64,000 bases of DNA, taken from the NCBI GenBank assembly GCA_039933785.1, contig JBDTNL010000012.1:1-64000 (forward strand). Direction: 5' to 3'. Made by a program: the position numbers and the translations under genes. The stretch is from JBDTNL01 sp039933785 (GTDB taxonomy: Bacteria > Acidobacteriota > Thermoanaerobaculia > Multivoradales > JAGPDF01). The stretch's first letter is position 1; every line of letters starts with the position of its first letter. The notes beneath the pieces are model-generated. The model did not search any database. It was not told the origin of the DNA and saw nothing but the letters and a program-made list of their open reading frames with translations. This document shows, one piece after another, positions 24,949 to 34,783 of this stretch.

Positions 24949-26631
24949 ATGGACGACTTCTTCCAGCCCGGACCGCAGCTCGGCAATCAGTACGAGAGCG
25001 ACAACCTGCTGCGCTCCTTCCTGCAGCGAACGCTGCCCGACGACCTGATGCACGAAGTCGAGCCACGGCTTCGACGCATGGGAGCGCGGGCGGTCGGCGA
25101 CCTCCTCGAGCTCGGAAACGCCGCCGAGGAGCGCCCGCCGCGGCTGATCCAGTACGACCCTTGGGGACGTCGAGTCGACCGCATCGAGATCAGCCCGGCG
25201 TGGCGTGCCCTGCATGCCGTCGCAGCCGAAGAAGGCTTGGTGGCGACCGGGTATGAGCGCCACTACGGACCCTACTCGCGGCTCGTTCAGTTCGCGCTGC
25301 TCTACCTCTTTCACCCGTCCACGGCGGTCGCGACGTGCCCGTTGGCGATGACCGACGGCGCTGCCCGCGTTCTCGAGCTCTGCGGCGACGAGGCGCTGCA
25401 GAACCGCGCGCTGCCTCATTTGCTGTCGCGTGACCCGCGCACATTTTGGACCTCGGGCCAGTGGATGACCGAGCGCGCCGGCGGCTCTGACGTGTCCTCG
25501 ACGCACACGGCGGCGAGTGTTGCGGGCGCCGGCTATCGACTCTCGGGCAGCAAGTGGTTCTCGTCGGCGACCACCAGCGAAATGGCACTCACCCTGGCGC
25601 GGATCGAAGGCGCCCCGACAGGCAGCCGCGGCTTGTCCTTGTTCTACCTCGAGACCCACAACGGCAATGGCGAGCTCAACGGGATTCGGATCCTGCGCTT
25701 GAAGGACAAGCTCGGCACCCGGGCTCTGCCCACGGCCGAGCTCGAGTTGGTCGGTGCGGCGGCGCGGCGGATCGGCGCCCCCGGCGACGGTGTCCGCACG
25801 ATCGCCTCGATGCTCAACATCACGCGCCTGTACAACGCATGCTGCGCGGCCGCATCGATGCGGCGGGGAGTCGCCTTGGCGCGGGATTTTGCCCTCCGGC
25901 GGGAGGCCTTCGGCCGGCCGCTGTCGACGCACGCGCTGCACCGCTCGACGCTCGCCGGGCTCGAGGTCGAAGCGCGTGCCGCGCTGCTGCTGGTGCTTCG
26001 AGCAGCGGAGCTCCTGGGTCGCGACGAGTGCGGCGCCGCGAGCGCGGAGGAGCGCGCCGTTCTGCGCTTGCTCACGCCGCTCGCCAAGCTCTTCACCGGC
26101 AAGCAGGCGGTCGCTTGCGCCAGCGAGACCCTCGAGTGCTTCGGCGGCGCCGGGTACATCGAGGACACTGGCTTACCGCGCCTGTTGCGCGACGCGCAGG
26201 TTCTGCCGATCTGGGAAGGCACGACCAACGTGCTGGCCCTGGATGTTTTGCGGGTGCTGCGGCAGGACGAGGAGTCCTGGGGCGCTCTCCTCGCCGACGT
26301 GGCCCGGCTCCTGCCGAGTGGCCTCCTTCCCCATCAGCTCGCCCGCTCGCATCAGAGTCTGGAGCGCGCGGTTGCCGGGCTCCGAACCTACCGTCAGCAA
26401 TGCCTCGACGAGGGCGAAGAAACCCTCCACGCCGCCGCCCGCGAGTTCGCGTTCGGTGTCGGGCGCGTGTACGCCGGCGCGCTGCTCCTCAACCAAGCCG
26501 CTTGGGAGCTCGGTGAGCAGGACTTGGCGCCGACCGCAGCGGCGGCGGACCAGTGGTGTGCCCGCCTGGCGGCGCCCTCGACTCTGCCGAACCTGGCGGC
26601 CGAGCGGCTGCTGGCGCTATTCCCGGGCTGA
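24949..26631 (+). CDS. AidB-like acyl-CoA dehydrogenase
   Basis: 560 residues; ATG with CGGAGGG eight bases upstream. Acyl-CoA dehydrogenase fold: helical N-terminus, CPLAMTDGAARVL, MTERAGGSDVSST (flavin and substrate loop), GSKWFSSATTSEMAL, REAFGRPLSTHAL, and the C-terminal ECFGGAGYIEDTGLPRLLRDAQV and WEGTTNVLALD. The long N-terminal domain with PPRLIQYDPWGRRVD resembles E. coli AidB, an FAD protein linked to alkylation resistance, rather than short fatty-acid enzymes. True substrate is unknown. A 121-base gap separates it from lepA. Confidence 0.88.
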   Translation: MDDFFQPGPQLGNQYESDNLLRSFLQRTLPDDLMHEVEPRLRRMGARAVGDLLELGNAAEERPPRLIQYDPWGRRVDRIEISPAWRALHAVAAEEGLVATGYERHYGPYSRLVQFALLYLFHPSTAVATCPLAMTDGAARVLELCGDEALQNRALPHLLSRDPRTFWTSGQWMTERAGGSDVSSTHTAASVAGAGYRLSGSKWFSSATTSEMALTLARIEGAPTGSRGLSLFYLETHNGNGELNGIRILRLKDKLGTRALPTAELELVGAAARRIGAPGDGVRTIASMLNITRLYNACCAAASMRRGVALARDFALRREAFGRPLSTHALHRSTLAGLEVEARAALLLVLRAAELLGRDECGAASAEERAVLRLLTPLAKLFTGKQAVACASETLECFGGAGYIEDTGLPRLLRDAQVLPIWEGTTNVLALDVLRVLRQDEESWGALLADVARLLPSGLLPHQLARSHQSLERAVAGLRTYRQQCLDEGEETLHAAAREFAFGVGRVYAGALLLNQAAWELGEQDLAPTAAAADQWCARLAAPSTLPNLAAERLLALFPG

Positions 26632-26752
26632 GCGGGCCGCATCGGCTCCGCGCCGTGCGTGGTACGATTCGCGCTCATTCACGCGCCGCGGCGCCTTCAT
26701 TCAGCAGCGCAGGGCCCGCGCAGCAGCCACTCCGCACGAGACCGATCGCCGT

Positions 26753-28555
<1,803 letters not shown>

Positions 28556-28681
28556 TTTCGTGAGCTCGGCGCAGTCCGGCGCCCGGGAAACGCCCCTCCC
28601 TATTCCAGGAGGGTGCCCTCGATGCTCACAATCGCCTCTCCCTGCCGTCCAATAGCATCGACATGGCTAGGGAGGACCTCG

Positions 28682-29227
28682 GTGCCGACCGATGAGGAAC
28701 TGATCGCCGCGACGCTCGCCGGCAACCTGGCGGCGTACGACGACCTCATGCAGCGCTACGAGCGGCTGGTGTTCAAGGTCGCGTACGGATCCACGGGGAC
28801 CCGCGACAGCGCTCTCGACGTGATGCAGGTCTCGTTTCTCAAGGCTTTGCGCAACCTGGCGAAATTCCGCGCCCAGAGCCAGTTCAAGACCTGGTTGCTG
28901 CGCATCGTCCTCAACGAAGGTATGGACTGGCGCCGGCGCGCCCAGCGTCAGGAGTTTCGCCACGATTCGCTCGACGCCGCGGCGGAGCTCGCCGCCGGCG
29001 GGCCGAGTCCAGAACAGATGGCGCTCCTCGGCGAGGATCGCGCCCGCTTGCGGCGCGGGCTCGAGAGCCTCAATCAACGCCATCGCCTGGCGGTCGTCCT
29101 GCGGTATTTCCAGGGCTTGCCGGTGAGAGAGATCGCCGCCACTCTGGGTTGCAGCGAATTGACAACCCGCAACATCCTCTTTCGCAGTTTGAAGCGTCTG
29201 CGATCCAACCTCGAGGCCAGCGTCTGA
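28682..29227 (+). CDS. ECF-type RNA polymerase sigma factor
   Basis: 181 residues from GTG 28682, chosen because GGGAGG lies six bases upstream and the protein then starts VPTDEELIAATLAGN. Region 2 (about 15-85) includes AYDDLMQRYERLVFKVAYG and DVMQVSFLKALRNLAKFR; region 4 (about 120-175) has the helix-turn-helix GLPVREIAATLGCSELTTRNILFRS, given here in part. No other sigma regions are present. The next gene, seven bases later, encodes its likely anti-sigma factor. Confidence 0.92.
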   Translation: MPTDEELIAATLAGNLAAYDDLMQRYERLVFKVAYGSTGTRDSALDVMQVSFLKALRNLAKFRAQSQFKTWLLRIVLNEGMDWRRRAQRQEFRHDSLDAAAELAAGGPSPEQMALLGEDRARLRRGLESLNQRHRLAVVLRYFQGLPVREIAATLGCSELTTRNILFRSLKRLRSNLEASV

Positions 29228-29234
29228 GCCCACC

Positions 29235-30194
29235 ATGAGCCAAAGACCGATCGATTCGAATGCCAACGACCGCGCCGTCACCTGCGCCACGTTCCGCGAT
29301 TTCATCGAGCGCCGCTCGCTCGAGGAGGAACATCCCGCGGACTGCCGCACGATCGAGATGCACTGCGCGACATGCGCCGACTGTGCCGCGATCGAGGCCG
29401 CCGATGCGAAGCTCCGTGCGGTCGCTCGCGAGCTCGAGCCCGAGCCTGGAGAGCTGGCGGAGGTTCGCCGTGCGGTGCTCCGTCAGGCGCGCCTCGACAC
29501 GCCCTCACCGGTCGCGCAGCATTGGAACTGGTTGAGCTGGCGCCTGCCGGCAGCCGCGGCGGCTGGGTTGGCGATGCTCGCAGTGGCTTTCCTTGCCGGT
29601 CGCCGCGCGGCGAGTACCGAGGTCCCGAGAAATCCGCTGGTGCGCGAGTTGGGGCGCATGGCGCTTGTGAGCTACGGCTCTCACGATCCGTTGGAATCGC
29701 CATTCACGTACTCCAACGTGCGCATCGAAGCCGCGACGGGAGGGCGGTTGCGTCTGGATTTCGACGTCTCGACCCATCTCGCGCTCGAACGCCCGGCAAA
29801 CGACAGCCTGGTGGCCGAGGTGGTGGCGCAAACCCTGCTCACCGGCGCCGCCCCGGTCGGCGGCCGCCTGGAAGCCGTGGCAGCGGCCGATCGCCTGCTC
29901 GATCCCAGAGTTCGCAAGGCGTTGCTGCAGGCGCTGACCGAGGACCCGAGCTCGGTAGTTCGCCTGAAGGCCTTCGCCGAGCTCGCCCGGCGCCGAGGTG
30001 ACCCCGCGGTCGAGAAGGCCGCGCTCGATCTGCTCGGGCGTGAGACCTCGGTGCAGATCCGCCTGGCGGCCATCGACTATCTGACCGGAAACGGCGTCGA
30101 CCGCGGCGCGCTCCAGCGAGCGCTCCAGGCGACCGATCCAGCGACCCGCGGCCCACTCATCGTGCGTGCGTCGCAGTACCTTCAAACCAACTAG
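29235..30194 (+). CDS. Membrane anti-sigma factor with zinc-finger motif and C-terminal HEAT repeats
   Basis: 319 residues. The N-terminal domain has an HxxxCxxC motif (HCATCADC, about residues 43-50), the zinc anti-sigma hallmark. One membrane segment (about 103-127) leads to an exported half. The C-terminal third is made of alpha-helical HEAT-like units (DPRVRKALLQALTEDPSSVV, RLKAFAELARRRGDP and two more). It would hold the upstream sigma factor at the membrane and release it on an envelope signal. The HEAT tail is a possible sensor surface, which is inference. A DUF4097 protein gene follows after 27 bases. Confidence 0.85.
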   Translation: MSQRPIDSNANDRAVTCATFRDFIERRSLEEEHPADCRTIEMHCATCADCAAIEAADAKLRAVARELEPEPGELAEVRRAVLRQARLDTPSPVAQHWNWLSWRLPAAAAAGLAMLAVAFLAGRRAASTEVPRNPLVRELGRMALVSYGSHDPLESPFTYSNVRIEAATGGRLRLDFDVSTHLALERPANDSLVAEVVAQTLLTGAAPVGGRLEAVAAADRLLDPRVRKALLQALTEDPSSVVRLKAFAELARRRGDPAVEKAALDLLGRETSVQIRLAAIDYLTGNGVDRGALQRALQATDPATRGPLIVRASQYLQTN

Positions 30195-30221
30195 GACTCC
30201 AAGAGAGTACGAGGAGACTTT

Positions 30222-31373
30222 ATGAACTTCCACCGACTGAGCACGCTCGCGGCCGCAGCCGCGTTCATCGCCCTGCCTGTCGTGGCTCGCGCGGATCAGA
30301 TCCACAAGGACATTCCAGTGACCGCCGGCGGTGAACTCGAAATCGACCTGCGAACCGGCGGCGCGATCACCGTTGTGGCGGGCGACGAGGGCACGGCGGC
30401 GATCACGGTGAATCGAGCGGGCCGCGACGCGTCCGAAATCGAAGTGACGGTGGAGCCGAGCGCGCACGGCGCCCGCGTCACCGCGCGCTACACGCATTCG
30501 TTCAACAATCGCAGCTCCGATCTTGCGATCGAGGCGCGGGTCCCGAAGCGCTTCAGCGTCTCAGTGAAGACCATGGGCGGCGATGTGCGCCTCGAGGGAC
30601 TGGAGGGCAAATTCGAGGGCGAGACCATGGGCGGCGCGCTCGAGCTCACCGACCTGCGGGGTCAGGTCGACCTCTCGACCATGGGCGGTGAGATCCACGT
30701 CAGCAGGTCCAAGCTCGACGGCAAGGTCTCGACCATGGGCGGTGACGTTCGCGTCGAGGATGTCGAGGGCACCCTGAAGGGCTCGTCGATGGGGGGCTCG
30801 GTGACCTATCGCAACGTGCGACGCGGCGACGGCAAGAGCGGCGATTCCAAGGGCACCCCGGTCGTCATGTCTTCGATGGGCGGCGACTTGAACGTCGATG
30901 ACGCACCGGACGGCGCTGAAGTGAAGACCATGGGCGGCAACGTGCACGTGCGCTCGGCGGGGACTTTCGTCAAGGCGGAGACCATGGGCGGCGACGTCAA
31001 ACTCGATCGAGTCGATGGCTGGATCCGGGCCGGGACCATGGGCGGCGACATCACTGCCACGGTCACTGAAGGCATCGGCGGTGCGCGCCGCGACGTCGAG
31101 CTCGACTCGAAATCCGGCGAGCTGCGTCTGACCGTTCCCGCGAGCCTGGCCATGGACATCGACATCGAGCTCCAGTACACGCGCAACAGCACGCGCCGCT
31201 ATCGCGTGGTGAGCGATTTTCCCTTGACCACCACGGAATCGAGCGCGTGGGAGGGCTCGTTCGGTACACCGCGGAAGACGATTCACGCGACCGGAAAACA
31301 GGGCGCTGGCACGCATCGCATCGTCTTGCGTACGGTGAATGGCGACATCTATCTCACGCGGGCCGCGCAATAG
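30222..31373 (+). CDS. DUF4097-like exported beta-repeat protein with nine (T/S)MGG repeats
   Basis: 383 residues with a signal peptide (about 1-24, ending VVARA). From about residue 117 to 280 a unit of about 17-25 residues recurs nine times, each with TMGG or SMGG followed by an acidic or polar residue and alternating hydrophobics, such as KTMGGDVRLEGLEGKFEGE. This predicts a right-handed beta solenoid of the DUF4097/DUF4098 kind, in the periplasm or at the outer membrane. It directly follows the sigma and anti-sigma genes and is probably in the same regulon. The biochemical role is unknown. Confidence 0.82.
   Translation: MNFHRLSTLAAAAAFIALPVVARADQIHKDIPVTAGGELEIDLRTGGAITVVAGDEGTAAITVNRAGRDASEIEVTVEPSAHGARVTARYTHSFNNRSSDLAIEARVPKRFSVSVKTMGGDVRLEGLEGKFEGETMGGALELTDLRGQVDLSTMGGEIHVSRSKLDGKVSTMGGDVRVEDVEGTLKGSSMGGSVTYRNVRRGDGKSGDSKGTPVVMSSMGGDLNVDDAPDGAEVKTMGGNVHVRSAGTFVKAETMGGDVKLDRVDGWIRAGTMGGDITATVTEGIGGARRDVELDSKSGELRLTVPASLAMDIDIELQYTRNSTRRYRVVSDFPLTTTESSAWEGSFGTPRKTIHATGKQGAGTHRIVLRTVNGDIYLTRAAQ
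30568..31060 (+). repeat. Coding repeat array, (T/S)MGG units
   Basis: The sequence ACCATGGGCGGC or close variants recurs within the DUF4097-like gene, giving nine MGG-containing turns at irregular spacing of about 50-75 bases. The Met-Gly-Gly core is more constant than the residues between cores, indicating structural selection together with internal duplication. Confidence 0.75.
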
Positions 31374-31479
31374 GCGTCCACTCGGAGCGAGGGGCTTTGT
31401 AGAAATGACCCCGTCGGCACGGCCCTCGATATTCATGTGTTTGAGAGGGTAAATGCCCTGAAAGGACCCTGAAAACACT

Positions 31480-31495
31480 CGGCATGCCGCTTGCA
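31480..31495 (+). promoter_or_regulatory. Candidate sigma-54 promoter
   Basis: CGGCATGCCGCTTGCA has GG and GC exactly ten bases apart (31481-31482 and 31493-31494) and matches 14 of the 16 positions of TGGCACG-N4-TTGCW (including the four free ones). Upstream, CCCTGAAA occurs twice 11 bases apart (31456-31463, 31467-31474), one helical turn, as a possible activator site. The gene at 31568 would have a leader of about 60 bases. Confidence 0.5.
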
Positions 31496-31567
31496 CTTTC
31501 GTCTGACGCCGGTCCTACACAGGAAGCCGTTGAGTTGTTCCGGCGCCAAACGAGAAGGAGGCATGTC

Positions 31568-32395
31568 ATGAAGGTGATCATTCGAGTTCTTGCCCTGACG
31601 CTGACCCTCTCGGCCAGCACCTTGTGGGCTCAGGCCGAAGAGTACACGCAGCAGCAGCAACCGACGACCAGCGCGCAGACGGACAACCCCGCGCCGGCCG
31701 CGCCGGCTGAGCCGACTGCAATTGCTCCGCCGGAGATTCGCCAGGCGGTGGGAGCGGTGGCCTCGGTGAGCTCCACGAGCCTGTTGCTCAACTCCGACGC
31801 GGGTGCGCAGCTGAACTTCGTCGCCGATGACAAATCGACGGTTCCCGCGGACCTCAAGGCCAACGATCGGGTGAGCGTCGACTACACCGAGCTCACCGAC
31901 GGCTCGCTGCACGTTGAGCGCGTCAGTCTCGTGACCGCCGCTTCGGCGCCGCTGGAGAGCGCTGCATTGGCCTCCGCAATCTTGGCGGAGAATCCACCAG
32001 AGGTTGCGACCACGCCCGAAGCAACCCTGCCTGCGACAGTGTCCGACGAGCCGCGGCCGCGGACCACTCCGGCCAAGGCCACGCCGCGCCAGACGCTCAC
32101 GAACTCGGTGAAGGCAGCGCCCGAGCCCAAGGAGGCACAGAGCACGCTTCCTCAGGCCTCCGCGACGACCCCAGTTCCCTCCACGGTGGCCTTGAGCACT
32201 GAGACGGAGCCCATCCCGCCGACCGAAGCGACCGATCAGAGCGCTCTGCCGACGCCTTCGGTAGCGCCCGTCGATGCGAAGCCGACCGTGCCACCGACTT
32301 CTCCGATGCGCCGGGCCTTTCCGTTCGTGCTGTTTGCGGGAGGCTTGGCCTTCCTCACCTTCTTGGGTATTCGTCAGGCCCGACACGAGGCCTGA
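31568..32395 (+). CDS. Exported proline/alanine/threonine-rich protein with C-terminal membrane anchor
   Basis: 275 residues; ATG with perfect AAGGAGG six bases upstream. A signal peptide (about 1-21) is followed by a small folded part (about 50-125: VGAVASVSSTSLLLNSDAG, LKANDRVSVDYTELTDGSL) that resembles a DUF5666-like OB domain. A disordered Pro/Ala/Thr stretch spans about 130-240, and one membrane segment (about 247-267) precedes the end RQARHEA. A strong terminator follows. Not recognised; probably an envelope-spanning or anchored protein. A candidate sigma-54 promoter precedes it. Confidence 0.72.
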   Translation: MKVIIRVLALTLTLSASTLWAQAEEYTQQQQPTTSAQTDNPAPAAPAEPTAIAPPEIRQAVGAVASVSSTSLLLNSDAGAQLNFVADDKSTVPADLKANDRVSVDYTELTDGSLHVERVSLVTAASAPLESAALASAILAENPPEVATTPEATLPATVSDEPRPRTTPAKATPRQTLTNSVKAAPEPKEAQSTLPQASATTPVPSTVALSTETEPIPPTEATDQSALPTPSVAPVDAKPTVPPTSPMRRAFPFVLFAGGLAFLTFLGIRQARHEA

Positions 32396-32402
32396 ACCCC
32401 CA

Positions 32403-32437
32403 AGCCCGCCGGTTACCCGATCGGCGGGCTCTTTTTT
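32403..32437 (+). terminator. Rho-independent terminator
   Basis: AGCCCGCCG (32403-32411) and CGGCGGGCT (32422-32430) form a nine-pair perfect stem with a ten-base loop, followed by CTTTTTT. It ends the plus-strand transcript of the gene at 31568; the minus strand lacks a T tract here, so it is not the terminator of the convergent M28 gene. Confidence 0.88.
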
Positions 32438-32438
32438 C

Positions 32439-34718
32439 TCAAAGCTTGGCCCGTCGCTGAACGATCGTGAGGTCGCCGACTCCCGAAGGCACAGCGAGCG
32501 GTCCGCGGGCCTCCGGGAATCTGCCCGCGGCCGGCGGTAACCCGAGATTCCAATCCTGCAGCAGCACCTCGACGGCCTCCGAGTGCGCGATCGTGGCGGT
32601 GATCTCGATCGCCTCCGAAGAAGCCGCCGGGAACGTGAACCAACGATCCTGACTGGAGGCGCCGCGGTCGCGCGCCGTGGGCGCCGGAAGAGGCCGGCCG
32701 GCAACGAGGATCTCGCTCAGCTCCGCTTGCCCTGGCACGAAGAGTCGAAGGTGTCCAGCCCCGCGAACCGAACGGACAGAGAGGCGGACGCGACGCCCGC
32801 CTGGAACGTTCGTGCGCTCGAGAACGAGAAGCTCCGGCGCCTGGACACCCAGAGGTGCCGCGCCAGTTTCCAGGGCAGGTTGCCGCTGCCAGGGAAACTG
32901 ACGGGTGGCGGGGCGGGTGAAGGCTGCCGCCGCGGAGAGCCCACTCGGCAGCGTCCCGGACGCCGGCAAGGCGAGAACCGAAGCGCGGCCGGTATCTCGA
33001 TCGTCGAGGTACCACAGGTTCACGGACTCCGGATGATCGGCGCTGCGCGCGGGTACCCAGATCGCAACCGACGCCGCCACCAGCACCAGGAGGAGAGCAG
33101 CCGAGCGCATTCGCGGCGTCGCGCGCGCGAGCGCCGGCGCAGCGGTCGTGACGACAAACGCAACGGCGACCGCGATGCCAGCCAGCACTGGAACTCCCAG
33201 GCCGTCCCACAAGCCCCAGCCGAGCGGAAAGATCAGCGCCGCCGAGGCCACTGCCGGCAGGAGCACGACCATCGAACGCAGGCCGAGCTCGCGTCTGGCC
33301 GGCCGGACGACACTGCCGCAGGCGCCGGCTACCAATGCGGGCACAACGAACAGATAGCTCGTTCCGGGAAAGGTCATTGCCAGGGTGACCCCGATCAACG
33401 CGCTCACCGTCCAGGCACCCACCCAGAGACCGCCTTCTCCGGCGCGGCGGCCGACGAGCGGTGCCAGCCAAAGTCCGACGGCGAGCGGAGCCACCCAGAT
33501 TGCGAGCAGCGTCGGCGCCGGATGTGCGACCCAGCTGAGGGGCAATGCGCCGAGCGCCACCAGCGCCTTGTGTACGGCGAAGGCTGAAAGCGCGCTCGCC
33601 ACAACGATCGCCAGCCAACCGAAGATGCCCCAAGCCACTTCAGCCGCACGCAGCTCGATGCCGCGGCGCAGCCGAACCGTTGCGGACAGGACGAGGGCGA
33701 AGGCGAAGATCGCGAGCCCGAGCGTCCATCCCGCTGGCCAGTGAACGACGGTGAGCGACAGCAGGTCGAAATACACCTCGTCGCCGGTCGGCGGACTCTC
33801 GAGGTCAGCGCCGGCGAACGCGCGCACCATGGCGAGAGCGTTCTCCCCGTGATGCTGCAGCGAGCCTCCTGACACGTGCGCAAGATCGTCCAGCGGGGTG
33901 TGGTAGTGCGTGACGTCGCCGACGAACGCGAAATTCACTCCCTGCAGACCCTCACGCTTGAAGACCGAGAAATCGGTGTCGTTCGGAAGGTACTGGTAGA
34001 TCGTGTAGAACACCGAATTGGTCGCCGGGTGCGGCAGCGCGCGCGCCAGTAGCCGAATGACCCAGGCGTTGTCCTTGCGGGTCTCGAACATCAGGCTGGC
34101 GCCTCGCGTGCCGCGGGCCTCGAGGTTGACGACGGCGCCGACGCTCTTCGCTTCGGGGAGCGTGGCGAAGGCCTCGGCGCCGAGCAAGCCGGACTCCTCG
34201 CCGTCGTCGATCCACACCACGACACTCCGCGCGAGCGGTGCTTGCGAGCGCAGTGCGCGCACGGTCTCGAGCACCGCTGCGACGCCCACACCGTCATCGC
34301 TCACGCCGGGGCCCGCCCCTACCGAGTCGTAGTGCGCCGCCAGCAGGACCTCTTTTGTCGACTCCGTCGTGCCCGGCAATCGCGCCCAGACGTTCTGGGT
34401 CGTGGCGCAGGTGCCCCACGAATCGCAGGCGAAGACACTGCGGACCTCGGGCTCGGCGCCCACTTGCCGCAACTCGGCGAGGATGCGCTCTCGCACGGCG
34501 TCGTGGGACCTGCTGCCGATCGGATGCGGGGATCCGTCTCCGAGCACGCGGCCGAGAACCGCCCGGGCGCGGGCCGCTGAGAACTCGCTCGGCGGCGCCT
34601 CGGCTCCGCGGGGCGCTGGCGGTTGGCTGCGTTCGACCACCAGAGCGAGGAGCAAAACCAGCAGGACGATGGCGCTCCAGGCACGAGCCGGAGTGCGCGC
34701 GAGAGATGGCGTAGACAT
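32439..34718 (-). CDS. M28-family zinc aminopeptidase-like membrane protein
   Basis: 759 residues. A membrane segment at 14-28 is followed by an M28 peptidase domain (about 45-310) with metal ligands His129 (AAHYDS), Asp141 (SDDG), Glu174/175 (DDGEES), Glu200 (NLEARG) and His273 (HYHTPLDD). About eight or nine membrane segments (325-570) and a C-terminal beta-rich domain follow, a layout like ERMP1-type endoplasmic-reticulum peptidases of eukaryotes. The site looks complete, so it is likely an active exopeptidase at the inner membrane facing the periplasm. It lies 65 bases after the M48 protease gene on the same strand. Confidence 0.86.
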   Translation of the reverse strand: MSTPSLARTPARAWSAIVLLVLLLALVVERSQPPAPRGAEAPPSEFSAARARAVLGRVLGDGSPHPIGSRSHDAVRERILAELRQVGAEPEVRSVFACDSWGTCATTQNVWARLPGTTESTKEVLLAAHYDSVGAGPGVSDDGVGVAAVLETVRALRSQAPLARSVVVWIDDGEESGLLGAEAFATLPEAKSVGAVVNLEARGTRGASLMFETRKDNAWVIRLLARALPHPATNSVFYTIYQYLPNDTDFSVFKREGLQGVNFAFVGDVTHYHTPLDDLAHVSGGSLQHHGENALAMVRAFAGADLESPPTGDEVYFDLLSLTVVHWPAGWTLGLAIFAFALVLSATVRLRRGIELRAAEVAWGIFGWLAIVVASALSAFAVHKALVALGALPLSWVAHPAPTLLAIWVAPLAVGLWLAPLVGRRAGEGGLWVGAWTVSALIGVTLAMTFPGTSYLFVVPALVAGACGSVVRPARRELGLRSMVVLLPAVASAALIFPLGWGLWDGLGVPVLAGIAVAVAFVVTTAAPALARATPRMRSAALLLVLVAASVAIWVPARSADHPESVNLWYLDDRDTGRASVLALPASGTLPSGLSAAAAFTRPATRQFPWQRQPALETGAAPLGVQAPELLVLERTNVPGGRRVRLSVRSVRGAGHLRLFVPGQAELSEILVAGRPLPAPTARDRGASSQDRWFTFPAASSEAIEITATIAHSEAVEVLLQDWNLGLPPAAGRFPEARGPLAVPSGVGDLTIVQRRAKL

Positions 34719-34783
34719 GAACTCGAGCGTATCTCACGGCTGAGAGCCAGGAGGTTCTCCGCCGTCGGGCGTTGGGTGTGGGG

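Noticed and set aside
25754..26752. Long in-frame N-terminal extension of LepA
   Set aside because: LepA proteins start at MxxxRIRNFSIIAHIDHGK; the extension overlaps the acyl-CoA dehydrogenase gene in another frame.
28586..28625. Inverted repeat CCCTCC / GGAGGG after lepA as a terminator
   Set aside because: Only six pairs with an eight-base loop and no T tract; too weak to call.
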